Virus record (IMG/VR): IMGVR_UViG_3300009620_000038
Location: 1 to 27,278 of that record
From: a virus
Length of the DNA: 27,278 bases
Direction: 5' to 3' (one strand)
The position numbers were made by a program, and so were the translations under genes. The notes under the pieces were generated by a model. That model was not told the DNA's origin. It ran no database searches and saw only the letters and a program-made list of their open reading frames with translations. This document shows positions 8,761-15,077 of the stretch, piece after piece. Positions within the stretch are counted from its first letter, which is position 1, and every line of letters starts with the position of its first letter.

Positions 8761-9515
8761 TGGCTAATGAAGTTGAAAAATTAAATAATATTGCTCTTGC
8801 CGATATCGAAAAGATAAACGGTAAGGATGATGACGATATTGAAAAGATAAATGGTGCAGAATTTTCGGGCGTAGTATACGGCCCGCCTGCTGTGGTTGCA
8901 ACTAGTGTTTTGACGGCTGGTACTGGCGGAACTTCACACACCCTGGCACTTGATGCTGGAACAGGTGTTGGGCGGTTACTTCTTGTAGGTATATGTCAAG
9001 AAGACTCTGGAGCAAGCCTTGGTGATCCAGTTGATAATCCCTCTGGTGTCACATACGATGGTCAAGCCATGACTAGAGCGATGACTAATTATAGAGCCAC
9101 AGTGCGTAATTCAGTTTGGTATATCATTGCACCAAGCACTGGCACTAATAACATTGTTGCAAGTTTCACTGGCACTACAGATAGCCCTACGTCACTCAGG
9201 GGTATTTCATTGTCTGGATGTAAGCCAGTTGCGCCTGGAGGTGGATTCACCGCACAATGGGGTGCTGGTACATCTCAAAGTTACACTGTAGATACACAGG
9301 CGGGCGTAATCGTTATGGACTGGATGGTATGGGAAGGTAGTCCAACGAGCGAATCTAAAGCTGAAGGATCAGATATTGGAGGAGCACCAGCCTCAGACTC
9401 AGGGGGACACTACATTACTGCTACTGGCTCTTCTCAGGCAATGGGGTGGACGTGGTCGGGCAGTACTACATCTGTACAGAATGCGATAAGACAGTTTTCA
9501 GACGTTTACTCATAA
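8760..9515 (+). CDS. Fibre-associated / receptor-binding candidate (251 aa)
   Basis: The start overlaps the fibre stop by one base (TAATG) and has no obvious ribosome site, so translation is probably coupled. The N-terminus carries two copies of a short motif (DIEKINGKDDD and DIEKINGAEF), a DIxKINGx phrase I have seen at the start of marine phage tail proteins. It probably docks the protein on the fibre or baseplate. The rest, from about residue 40, is a beta-sandwich with many Gly/Ser/Thr and several Trp (VWYIIAPSTG, WMVWEGSP, MGWTWSGSTT), compatible with a glycan-binding tip. No enzyme motif. Receptor binding is inferred from position directly after the fibre. Confidence 0.55.
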   Translation: MANEVEKLNNIALADIEKINGKDDDDIEKINGAEFSGVVYGPPAVVATSVLTAGTGGTSHTLALDAGTGVGRLLLVGICQEDSGASLGDPVDNPSGVTYDGQAMTRAMTNYRATVRNSVWYIIAPSTGTNNIVASFTGTTDSPTSLRGISLSGCKPVAPGGGFTAQWGAGTSQSYTVDTQAGVIVMDWMVWEGSPTSESKAEGSDIGGAPASDSGGHYITATGSSQAMGWTWSGSTTSVQNAIRQFSDVYS

Positions 9516-9544
9516 AATATGAATGTCAATTACAGGAGCATGAC

Positions 9545-9820
9545 ATGATAGTAGGAACAGGCACAATGGCAGTTGGAGCAATTATAGATACATATAATGC
9601 AGACGGCAGGGCAAAGTCTATTGCTTTCACGGCTGCTTCTGGTAATGCAGGTACAACCAATGTTCGGATTAGTGATGTTGGCAGGTCAACTAATGTTGCA
9701 TTAAGTGCGGGGCAAGATACAACGTGGGCGTTTACTCAGGCAAGTGGGGGTCTTGCTGCAACAATAACCATAACAGGAACCGACAATGATACAGTGTCAT
9801 GGGCGATAGACGAGCGTTAA
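9545..9820 (+). CDS. Small beta-sandwich virion protein, paralogue of 4744-5037 product (91 aa)
   Basis: An in-frame start exists at 9446, but 9545 is preferred: AGGAG lies about 7 bases upstream and the upstream extension would overlap the previous gene. The protein starts MIVGTGTMAVGAI and shows GNAGTTNVRISDVG, LSAG and a final TVSWAIDE. The same landmarks in the same order occur in the 97-residue product at 4744. No membrane segment. Likely a decoration or fibre-attachment protein; function inferred only from context and paralogy. Confidence 0.6.
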   Translation: MIVGTGTMAVGAIIDTYNADGRAKSIAFTAASGNAGTTNVRISDVGRSTNVALSAGQDTTWAFTQASGGLAATITITGTDNDTVSWAIDER

Positions 9821-9829
9821 GGATGTAGC

Positions 9830-10033
9830 ATGAACGGGGAAAAAATAGAGCAAATCATTAGAGAGAAAATACAGACATATCAGCAGCAGGAAATATCTCT
9901 GACCCAAAATATATATCGCGTTAAGGGTGCTGTTAAGGCAACCGCCGATGGAAAGGTAACTGCTAAGGAACGCTCTGCTTTGATGACCGAATTCTGGGAT
10001 ATTATCAATACAGCAAAGGCGATTAGGAAATGA
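9830..10033 (+). CDS. Small helical protein with ADGKVT motif (67 aa)
   Basis: ATG at 9830 follows AAGGA at good spacing. The product is helical and charged. A helix (KIEQIIREKIQTYQQQE) is followed by KATADGKVTAKERSALM, a loop-helix motif resembling one in the 85-residue protein at 11214 (ALADGKVTPGEWAQI). Its stop overlaps the next start as ATGA. The block from here to 11592 sits where lysis genes often lie, so this may be a lysis-cassette or virion-accessory protein, but there is no direct evidence. Confidence 0.5.
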   Translation: MNGEKIEQIIREKIQTYQQQEISLTQNIYRVKGAVKATADGKVTAKERSALMTEFWDIINTAKAIRK

Positions 10034-10200
10034 GAATTAGACCACAAATTATGGCGAGTATAGTATGTGGTACTGTCTTTGGCATTGTAGGTATGTGGAT
10101 TGGCATGGAGATGGGTGCTACTGAGGTCGTAACAGCCGTTATTGGTAGCGTCTTTGGGTTTCTTGGAGGAGTTTCGCTCAAGGTTTTAGAGCAGGAGTAA
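10030..10200 (+). CDS. Two-span membrane protein, holin candidate (56 aa)
   Basis: The ATGA overlap with the previous gene sets the start at 10030. Two hydrophobic segments are evident: about residues 8-26 (ASIVCGTVFGIVGMWIG) and about 33-49 (VVTAVIGSVFGFLGGVS), separated by an acidic turn (MEMGATE). The N-terminus is basic and the C-terminus charged. Size and hairpin topology fit a class II-like holin or another small phage membrane protein. No endolysin is recognisable nearby, so holin is a hypothesis. Confidence 0.5.
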   Translation: MRIRPQIMASIVCGTVFGIVGMWIGMEMGATEVVTAVIGSVFGFLGGVSLKVLEQE

Positions 10201-10204
10201 GGTT

Positions 10205-11185
10205 ATGAATAATTTTAGTTTAGGTATTCTTACATCGTTGGTCTTTGCCTGGTGGGATCTATGTGCATCTCCGCTACGTAGCTACAACAAGGTTAAGCTA
10301 TGGCGTGACAAATTCTTAGCCACCGTGGAGATGCTCCAGAGCGAGAGCCAGAAATGGAGGGCCGTTTTTACAACGCTGCGTCTGCCATACCTGGCACTAA
10401 CTAAGGCCGGGGTGTCTCCCAATATGGCCGTATCGCTAATCATAGGAGGCACGGCCGTTGGTGGTGGAGCCATCGTAGCAGAGGTTATGGAACCGCCTAG
10501 CTTCAGCCGTGGGGATAGTGGCGTGTATGCAGCTCCAAGCGATAATCCAATCGAGTGGAATGAATCCATGCAGACCCTTAGAGTAGACCTTGGAACAACA
10601 CCTGTGGGGTTGCTTGAGCTGGACTCCATAAGCATAAACACATACGCCGGATCTGCACTCCCGACTAATCAAACCAATGCACTCATACTAGGGGGTTTGC
10701 CAGCTACTTCAGATCCGGTCTTTGCCGAGACGTACCTGGAAGTCGGAGACTTATACATAGACAAGTGGCGTTGCTCTAAACTTATTATGGAGCATATAGA
10801 AGTTAACCACCTTATACTTACCAAGAATGCAGCCGACGGCATATCACATGCGATGACTGCCGGAACGCCAAGGGCTAGGGGCATAAGTGGAGGAGTCCGG
10901 GCTAACGAGATGGTCGTCTCGAATTCCACCTATGACCAAGTTGTAATTTCTAGTGCCACATCAAATATTGATGGACGCATTGATGAGATCCGCATGGTTA
11001 ATATCTGGGCTAAAAACCCATGCTTACTGTCTCGGATCAAAGCCGGGACCATCACCATCAACCTTTCAGAATTTGGAAATGGGGATGGGCTGGCTCTTAA
11101 AGATTGGACTATTGCACAAAGTGTAGTTTATCAAACCCTGACAGCGGATCAGAATATTGAGGTACTGATAAGTCCGCCTAGTTAG
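10205..11185 (+). CDS. Hypothetical protein with membrane segment and beta-rich C-terminus (326 aa)
   Basis: The start at 10205 is preceded by AGGAG. Residues 1-60 are amphipathic with a hydrophobic start (LGILTSLVFAWWDLC). Residues about 75-93 form a Gly-rich hydrophobic stretch (AVSLIIGGTAVGGGAIV) that could cross or insert into a membrane. From about 120 on the protein is beta-rich with repeated strands like a short beta-helix (LEVGDLYIDKW, LIMEHIEVNHLIL, MVVSNSTYDQVVISS). I do not recognise a family or catalytic residues. An internal virion or membrane-penetration protein, or a component of an atypical lysis cassette, are both possible. Confidence 0.5.
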   Translation: MNNFSLGILTSLVFAWWDLCASPLRSYNKVKLWRDKFLATVEMLQSESQKWRAVFTTLRLPYLALTKAGVSPNMAVSLIIGGTAVGGGAIVAEVMEPPSFSRGDSGVYAAPSDNPIEWNESMQTLRVDLGTTPVGLLELDSISINTYAGSALPTNQTNALILGGLPATSDPVFAETYLEVGDLYIDKWRCSKLIMEHIEVNHLILTKNAADGISHAMTAGTPRARGISGGVRANEMVVSNSTYDQVVISSATSNIDGRIDEIRMVNIWAKNPCLLSRIKAGTITINLSEFGNGDGLALKDWTIAQSVVYQTLTADQNIEVLISPPS

Positions 11186-11213
11186 AATAAAGGAATAGGA
11201 AAAGGAGAAGGAT

Positions 11214-11471
11214 ATGTTTAAGTTTTTGGTTGGATTGTTACCCAAGGAGTATCAGAGCCTCATCGCTGTTGGGCTAAGAGTTGTCTCTCAGCTCGATACA
11301 CCAGAAGAAAGGTCTGAAGCTCTTAACTTTGCCAGGCTTGCATTAGCCGATGGTAAGGTTACCCCAGGGGAATGGGCGCAGATAGGTTCCAAGTTCGGAA
11401 TACTGCGGGGTCCAAGCTCGGACGAGGTTGCCGCATACTCAAAGAGATCTCCGAAAAAACCCAATGCTTAA
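11214..11471 (+). CDS. Small helical protein with ADGKVT motif (85 aa)
   Basis: ATG at 11214 has a strong AAAGGAGAAGG ribosome site. The N-terminus is moderately hydrophobic (FKFLVGLLPKEYQSLIAVGL) but too broken for a clear membrane span. The middle has LALADGKVTPGEWAQIGSKFGIL, which recalls EF-hand- or TerB-like D-G-K-x-T-x-x-E turns and matches a motif in the 67-residue protein at 9830. The C-terminus is basic. It overlaps the next start by eight bases. Function unknown; the shared motif suggests the two proteins belong together. Confidence 0.5.
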   Translation: MFKFLVGLLPKEYQSLIAVGLRVVSQLDTPEERSEALNFARLALADGKVTPGEWAQIGSKFGILRGPSSDEVAAYSKRSPKKPNA

Positions 11472-11592
11472 AGCGATAGCGTTTGTTGTCGGTAGTGCAG
11501 CCATTGTTTTAGCCGGCATAGGTCTTTATGTCGTGTTGACAGAGGACTATGTTCCGAGTCCACCTGACCCACAAGACTCACCGACTCCTTAA
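11464..11592 (+). CDS. Single-span membrane peptide (42 aa)
   Basis: This ORF starts at 11464 inside the end of the previous gene. It has a basic N-terminus (MLKAI), one clear hydrophobic helix (AFVVGSAAIVLAGIGLYVV, about residues 6-24) and a short acidic, proline-rich tail (SPPDPQDSPTP). That layout fits a small anchored peptide such as a spanin-like or signal-anchor lysis accessory. No lipobox cysteine is present, so it is not a lipoprotein. Confidence 0.45.
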   Translation: MLKAIAFVVGSAAIVLAGIGLYVVLTEDYVPSPPDPQDSPTP

Positions 11593-11637
11593 CATCGCTG
11601 TACGTTGAAATATGAGCCATTTAGATAGGGAGAAGCT

Positions 11638-12321
11638 ATGCCTAAGAAACCCCCAATTATTATATTGGGCGTAACATACCGCACTCATGAAGACCTTGAG
11701 GATAAATGTAGGTCTGTATTGTATTCGTATAGTGATGGTGACGTTGTTGTTGGTGAGGATGATAAGTTCCTGAGGGCTTTACTTGCCAGACATCCTGACG
11801 CTACTCGTAAGATTGGCGTTGGTGTGTATGGATTTTGGCGAGGTCGTTCCAAACATCGCACTCATTGCTTTTATCTTGATCGCATTGATGGTACTGCTGA
11901 CGATTTTTCTTTTAACAAATGTATTGTAGGTAAGACTAAGGGGGTGCAGCAAGAACTGGAAAAGACATTACGAGCGATCATTCAGCGAGACATGCATTCA
12001 TATAAACAGAAACTCTTTGGCATGGGTATCGGAGGTTTTAATGATGTCAAATGCTCACTGTCAGGAGAGTCGTTAGGGTGGGATAATTGCCATATCGACC
12101 ATTACCCAAAAACATTCCAAGCAATAGTGCGTGATTGGCTCAAGGAAGAAGACATAGATCCTACTTATGATATGTTTGTTCCTAAATACGATCTCCAGCC
12201 CAACCCAGAATTGGTCGATGAGGTTCTTGTTGAGTCGTTTCGTGACTACCATAACTCTGTTGCTAGTCTCCGCCCACTGGACAAGCATATACATCTGACG
12301 CAAAAGCGAGTAGCGGTATGA
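11638..12321 (+). CDS. DUF3223 (DCL-like) protein with HNH-like C-terminal motif (227 aa)
   Basis: ATG at 11638 follows AGGGAG. Residues 10-125 carry the order I associate with DUF3223/DCL-type proteins: a helix-turn with SVLYSYSDGD, then DDKFLRALLARHPDATRKIGVG, then a Cys-containing strand (HCFYLDRIDGTADDFS) and KCIVG. Residues 139-160 contain a Cys, a GESLGWDN loop and CHIDHYPKTF. The HIDH pair with preceding Cys/Gly looks like a beta-beta-metal (HNH-type) site, suggesting a nuclease or metal-bound nucleic-acid protein. It is the first of two coupled genes at the end of the rightward unit. DUF3223 is a recollection of the family pattern; the HNH reading is inference. Confidence 0.6.
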   Translation: MPKKPPIIILGVTYRTHEDLEDKCRSVLYSYSDGDVVVGEDDKFLRALLARHPDATRKIGVGVYGFWRGRSKHRTHCFYLDRIDGTADDFSFNKCIVGKTKGVQQELEKTLRAIIQRDMHSYKQKLFGMGIGGFNDVKCSLSGESLGWDNCHIDHYPKTFQAIVRDWLKEEDIDPTYDMFVPKYDLQPNPELVDEVLVESFRDYHNSVASLRPLDKHIHLTQKRVAV

Positions 12322-12428
12322 AGAAACATCCCAAGAGATGCGCTGTTCGCAGACCTGACGCCTCAAGGTGTCCGAACAAGAAGGCTCATGGTTCTTTGTA
12401 TTGCGTTTCCCATCAAGGGCAACGATAA
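12318..12428 (+). CDS. Zinc-finger-like micro-protein (36 aa)
   Basis: ATG at 12318 overlaps the TGA of the DUF3223 gene (ATGA), implying coupled translation. The 36 residues hold Cys8, Cys18, Cys28 and His32 in a C-x9-C-x9-C-x3-H arrangement, with HGSLYC close to the C-terminal ligands, as in the G-x-YC-x-x-H motif of small phage zinc peptides. Very basic N-terminus (KKHPKR). It may bind nucleic acid or act with the upstream HNH-like protein. This is the last gene before the convergent strip. Confidence 0.5.
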   Translation: MKKHPKRCAVRRPDASRCPNKKAHGSLYCVSHQGQR

Positions 12429-12716
12429 TATTGTGGTGTCCCTGTGGGGGTGGTGTTAGAGTGTCGATTCTGAACGGGACCAGGGTTGAGGCTCGATACA
12501 TATCCCCCCACAAACATGGCAATGCCCAGTCTACGGACTGGGCATATGCCTAGGGGTCGGAGAGAGGTAGCCTGTTTCTGGTATATTTAGAAAGTCTCTA
12601 ACATTTATACCACGACTACAAAACGCCGGGTCAGCCACTGATATCAGGCAATACCAATGTGAAGTATTGTCCTCACCCTAGAGACTTTTCATCGCACCTC
12701 TCGCTATCAGTATACA
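12429..12716. other. Convergent intergenic strip with several inverted repeats
   Basis: No credible gene lies here. It separates the rightward genes (last stop 12428) from the leftward operon (last stop 12717). Visible structure: TGTGGGGG at 12443-12450 pairs with CCCCCACA at 12505-12512, enclosing an imperfect hairpin bounded by TCGA at 12464 and 12493; a 10-bp hairpin lies at 12522-12545; GAGAGGT at 12562-12568 pairs with ACCTCTC at 12696-12702; and AAAGTCTCT at 12591-12599 pairs with AGAGACTTT at 12680-12688, nested inside it. The centre also holds TGATATCA. The strip may terminate both units or encode a structured RNA. Confidence 0.6.
12522..12545. terminator. 10-bp hairpin with UACG tetraloop, putative bidirectional terminator
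   Basis: ATGCCCAGTC pairs perfectly with GACTGGGCAT around a TACG loop closed by C-G, the very stable cUNCGg class of RNA tetraloop. After one bulged base the stem can extend through 12518-12521 and 12547-12550. No T-run follows on either strand, so intrinsic termination would be weak; it could protect 3' ends or form part of a larger RNA. Confidence 0.5.
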
Positions 12717-13001
12717 CTACCTGGCATTCTTTTGGCGGATTGCTGCGTGGTTGAGGTCGGAAGCCGTTTCTCCTAGTTTAACCCAGTCCAGGAACTCGTC
12801 CAGTATAGCGACTACTGCCATCAGTTGGGTCCTGTTGGAGACCGGCAGTATGGATCGTTCCTTTTCCCCGGTCTTTGGGTAAGTTATACGATTGATGATT
12901 AAGTATGCAGCTCTAAGCATGTCCAGTTCGTTATACTTCTCCCGGTTCATCAGCACTGCCAGTGCGTGTGTGTAATCCGAATCGCCTTTTATTATAGGCA
13001 T
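12717..13001 (-). CDS. Small helical hypothetical protein, last gene of leftward operon (94 aa)
   Basis: The frame is open upstream to 13076, but ATG at 13001 overlaps the stop of the VRR-NUC gene by one base (TAATG), so that start is chosen. The product is mostly helical (DYTHALAVLMNREKYNELDMLRAA; TQLMAVVAILDEFLDWVKL) with no recognised domain. As the distal member of a coupled operon of nucleases and a methyltransferase, it may be an accessory or regulator; function unknown. Confidence 0.55.
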   Translation of the reverse strand: MPIIKGDSDYTHALAVLMNREKYNELDMLRAAYLIINRITYPKTGEKERSILPVSNRTQLMAVVAILDEFLDWVKLGETASDLNHAAIRQKNAR

Positions 13002-13375
13002 TATCCTATCTCCTCTATTTCTATAGCGGCCAACACCCTCTCGATTGTTCCATTCATCCAATGCGATGGTCTCCACACAAATGTATCCTCACCGGCGTGG
13101 TTGAGTGCCGACATCCACACTTCCTGTACATCAGTTAGTTTGCCGAGTTCGGCTTTGAGTTCAACATATATTACTCTATCCTTAACTAATACCAGATCCG
13201 GGAACCCGGCTGCATCGTACTGGACGGCAGTGACCCAGTTGCCTCGCTTGGTCATGCCCGGTCTGAAGTGTGCCACGAGCCATCCTTGTGCCCTGGCAAG
13301 AGAGATGACGTTCTGTTGCAGATCCGCTTCAGACATAGACCGGGCTAGTTGTTCTTGTGGTGTCAGTCTCTTCAT
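13001..13375 (-). CDS. VRR-NUC domain nuclease (124 aa)
   Basis: This is a stand-alone VRR-NUC protein of the PD-(D/E)XK superfamily. Such phage proteins are structure-specific nucleases that act on branched DNA. Motifs are in order: an N-terminal acidic helix (SEADLQQNVISLARAQG, about 14-31), GFPDLVLV with D60, VELKAE with E72 and K74, the conserved GKLTDVQEVW (Q84), and AGEDTFVWRP. Length is typical for the solo domain. The start (ATG overlapping the methyltransferase TGA as ATGA) has AGGAG eight bases upstream. Its location next to a methyltransferase suggests processing of replicating or packaging DNA, or a defence/counter-defence role. Confidence 0.85.
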   Translation of the reverse strand: MKRLTPQEQLARSMSEADLQQNVISLARAQGWLVAHFRPGMTKRGNWVTAVQYDAAGFPDLVLVKDRVIYVELKAELGKLTDVQEVWMSALNHAGEDTFVWRPSHWMNGTIERVLAAIEIEEIG

Positions 13376-14574
13376 CCTAGTAATCTCCTGAGAAACAGTG
13401 CCACCACCGCAGGTACGACTCCGTTTCCAAGGGCTTTAAGCTCGTCCACCCTATGGGTACGCCCATCAACCATTCCACGAAACTGGGATTCAGCCTTCTT
13501 TGTAAGTGCTGGGGCAAGGTCTGGTCGCTCTGTAAGGATTCTTCCCCACTCGTCTGATTGGCTTGGTCCTGGGGGCCAGGATGGGATGCCTCTTGGGTAG
13601 CCCACGTATATGTTACTGAGGGAAGATCGCTCTCGCCCTGCCAAGTCTCTGTTGGTCTTCTCCAGTTCATATCTGATGCCATTGGAGTCGGCCAGTTCGT
13701 TTGACCCTGTTGCACCGACACCTGATCCCGTAGATTGTTGGGGTTGGATCTCCCCTGTCTGTGGGTGTGCTCGTGATCCAGTGCCTCTTGGCTCTTGGGA
13801 TCTAGCACATCCATCGTGTTGGGAGTCATCCAGTTCTCCCTGATTGTATCCATTAAATGTTCCTGTTGATTGGGTCGGCTGTTCATTGTGTCCTTGTAGT
13901 CTCTCGCTTGTGGAGTCGGCCAAGTCTCTGTTGCGTCTCGCAGCTTCACTCCCCACCTCACTCCGTCCTTGTTCTTCCTGCTGAACGATCCGTTCTCCAT
14001 CTCCACGTTCTGAACCAAGCCCCCCTCTGTGTCCGATACCCTTGGAGTCGGCCAAGACCCCAAAGCAGAACCATCGTTTTCTTCTATGTGGTGCTTCGGC
14101 ATCGTCAGCTCCCACAACTTCCCAGAAGCAGTCATACCCGATTTCGGTAAGTTGTCCAACCACAACTCCCCCGTATGCTGGGGTTCGTTCATCAACTGAG
14201 CTAGAAAGGAGACCTGAGACATTTTCCAGGAGGATATATCTGGGAGCCACTTCACGAATAACTCTGAGCGTATCAGGCCATTTGTTTCTGGAATCCTCAG
14301 AAGATCGCCTGGCTCCAGCAAACGAGTGCGGCTGGCAGGGGAATCCTGCTGTAACGAGGTCAACCATTCCTCTAAACTGTTCACCCCTAAAGGAAGATAT
14401 ATCGGAGAAGATGGGTGCGTCCGATAAGAGTTTGTCTTTGATTCTTGCTTTGATAATTTCTTGTGCATACTTCTCCCATTCGACATAAGCTATTGTCCTT
14501 GTGTTAATATTAGCGAGTTTCACGCCCAGGCTAATGCCTGAATATCCGGTAAACAAACTGAGTTCAGTAATCAT
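13372..14574 (-). CDS. C5 cytosine DNA methyltransferase with repeat-containing target domain (400 aa)
   Basis: Transfers a methyl group from S-adenosylmethionine to cytosine C5 in DNA. Signature motifs run in order: LFTGYSGISLG (residues 7-17, motif I), GFPCQPHSFAG (77-87, catalytic Cys80), LLENVSGLL (115-123, motif VI), APHRRKRWF (161-169, motif VIII) and LKALGNGVVP near the end (motif X). Between motif VIII and X is a long low-complexity target-recognition region with four recurrences of L(A/D)DS (LADSKGIG, LADSTSER, LDDSQHDG, LADSNGIR). The start overlaps the sigma-like gene as ATGA, after GAGGGGG. A second, 363-codon frame lies inside it. Motif I has Tyr-Ser where Phe-AGxGG enzymes have Gly-Gly context, yet looks functional. 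It probably guards phage DNA against host restriction; specificity cannot be read. Confidence 0.9.
   Translation of the reverse strand: MITELSLFTGYSGISLGVKLANINTRTIAYVEWEKYAQEIIKARIKDKLLSDAPIFSDISSFRGEQFRGMVDLVTAGFPCQPHSFAGARRSSEDSRNKWPDTLRVIREVAPRYILLENVSGLLSSSVDERTPAYGGVVVGQLTEIGYDCFWEVVGADDAEAPHRRKRWFCFGVLADSKGIGHRGGLGSERGDGERIVQQEEQGRSEVGSEAARRNRDLADSTSERLQGHNEQPTQSTGTFNGYNQGELDDSQHDGCARSQEPRGTGSRAHPQTGEIQPQQSTGSGVGATGSNELADSNGIRYELEKTNRDLAGRERSSLSNIYVGYPRGIPSWPPGPSQSDEWGRILTERPDLAPALTKKAESQFRGMVDGRTHRVDELKALGNGVVPAVVALFLRRLLG
13377..14468 (-). CDS. Overlapping WPTP-repeat ORF nested in the methyltransferase gene (363 aa)
   Basis: In a second same-strand frame a stop-free ORF spans nearly the whole methyltransferase and ends five bases before its end. 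The longest frame starts at 14486, but ATG at 14468 has GGGAG four bases upstream and is preferred. The product (numbered from the longer start) shows features I recognise from a widespread phage protein group often labelled only as methyltransferase-related: DSPASRTRLL (48-57), SSWKMSQVSFL (85-95), LPKSGMTASGKLWEL (113-127), repeats WPTPRVSD, WPTPQARD, WMTPNTMD and WPTPMASD, and LNPSFVEWLMGVPIGWTSL (332-350). The WPTP repeats are the DNA of the LADS repeats read one base apart. It could be true dual coding, or a spurious frame that mimics database artefacts. Confidence 0.4.
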   Translation of the reverse strand: MHKKLSKQESKTNSYRTHPSSPIYLPLGVNSLEEWLTSLQQDSPASRTRLLEPGDLLRIPETNGLIRSELFVKWLPDISSWKMSQVSFLAQLMNEPQHTGELWLDNLPKSGMTASGKLWELTMPKHHIEENDGSALGSWPTPRVSDTEGGLVQNVEMENGSFSRKNKDGVRWGVKLRDATETWPTPQARDYKDTMNSRPNQQEHLMDTIRENWMTPNTMDVLDPKSQEALDHEHTHRQGRSNPNNLRDQVSVQQGQTNWPTPMASDMNWRRPTETWQGESDLPSVTYTWATQEASHPGPQDQANQTSGEESLQSDQTLPQHLQRRLNPSFVEWLMGVPIGWTSLKPLETESYLRWWHCFSGDY

Positions 14575-15077
14575 GTACGCCCCCTCATCATCTCGAATGC
14601 CCGGCGTTCTATCTGTTGGGCTCGTTGCTTGGTGACATTTAATCCTTCACCAATCTCTGCATGTGTTAACCGAAACTCATGGTCCGGGTTCAATCCAAAG
14701 CGATCCATCACAACGCCCTTGTATTTATCCGGGAGTACACGCAACACCAGGGTAACCTGCTGTGCCAGTTGCATTGGCGTACCATCTAGATCAAGTGATA
14801 GCTGTTCCAGAAAGTGACGCCTTCTCTTATCCATCGTAGGCTCCTGGTCTTCTTCAATCCCTCGTGCTTGTACGAGGACTAGCTCTATAGCTTTTGGAAC
14901 CAGGCGTTGACCACAAAAGCATTCCACCTGGTAGGTGGCATAGCGATTGTTGTCTTTAATATGAATAGAGGTTCCTGTTATGTACCCCTGGTGTTTCCAG
15001 TGCCTATTGTATTTTGCGGTTCGAGGTACGAACTGCACCTTATCCCCATAGTAAAACTTACGTGAGTTGTTTCCCAT
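14571..15077 (-). CDS. Sigma-70 region 4-like protein with N-terminal SH3/KOW-like domain (168 aa)
   Basis: The C-terminal 60 residues (about 106-165) closely follow sigma-70 region 4: VLRVLPDKYKGVVMDRFGL, LTHAEIGEGL, then VTKQRAQQIERRAF, the recognition helix-turn-helix that contacts the -35 element. Region 2, needed for -10 melting, is absent. The N-terminal 70 residues form a short beta domain (YYGDKVQFVP, GYITGTSIHI, YATYQVECFCG, PKAIELVLV) like SH3/KOW/Tudor folds, with one Cys-x-Cys. ATG at 15077 is chosen over one at 15092 because AGGGGAG stands five bases before it. Probably a transcription regulator that recruits or redirects host RNA polymerase to phage promoters, or a region-4 decoy. 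Confidence 0.7.
   Translation of the reverse strand: MGNNSRKFYYGDKVQFVPRTAKYNRHWKHQGYITGTSIHIKDNNRYATYQVECFCGQRLVPKAIELVLVQARGIEEDQEPTMDKRRRHFLEQLSLDLDGTPMQLAQQVTLVLRVLPDKYKGVVMDRFGLNPDHEFRLTHAEIGEGLNVTKQRAQQIERRAFEMMRGRT

Noticed and set aside
12440-12512. tRNA-like outline (8-bp outer stem closing about 54 bases)
   Set aside because: No D-arm, anticodon arm or TTCRA T-loop can be built inside it; it is kept as part of the structured strip.
14042-14488. 148-codon ORF antisense to the methyltransferase
   Set aside because: Opposite-strand frames here are broken into several pieces without start signals, unlike the single long nested same-strand frame.
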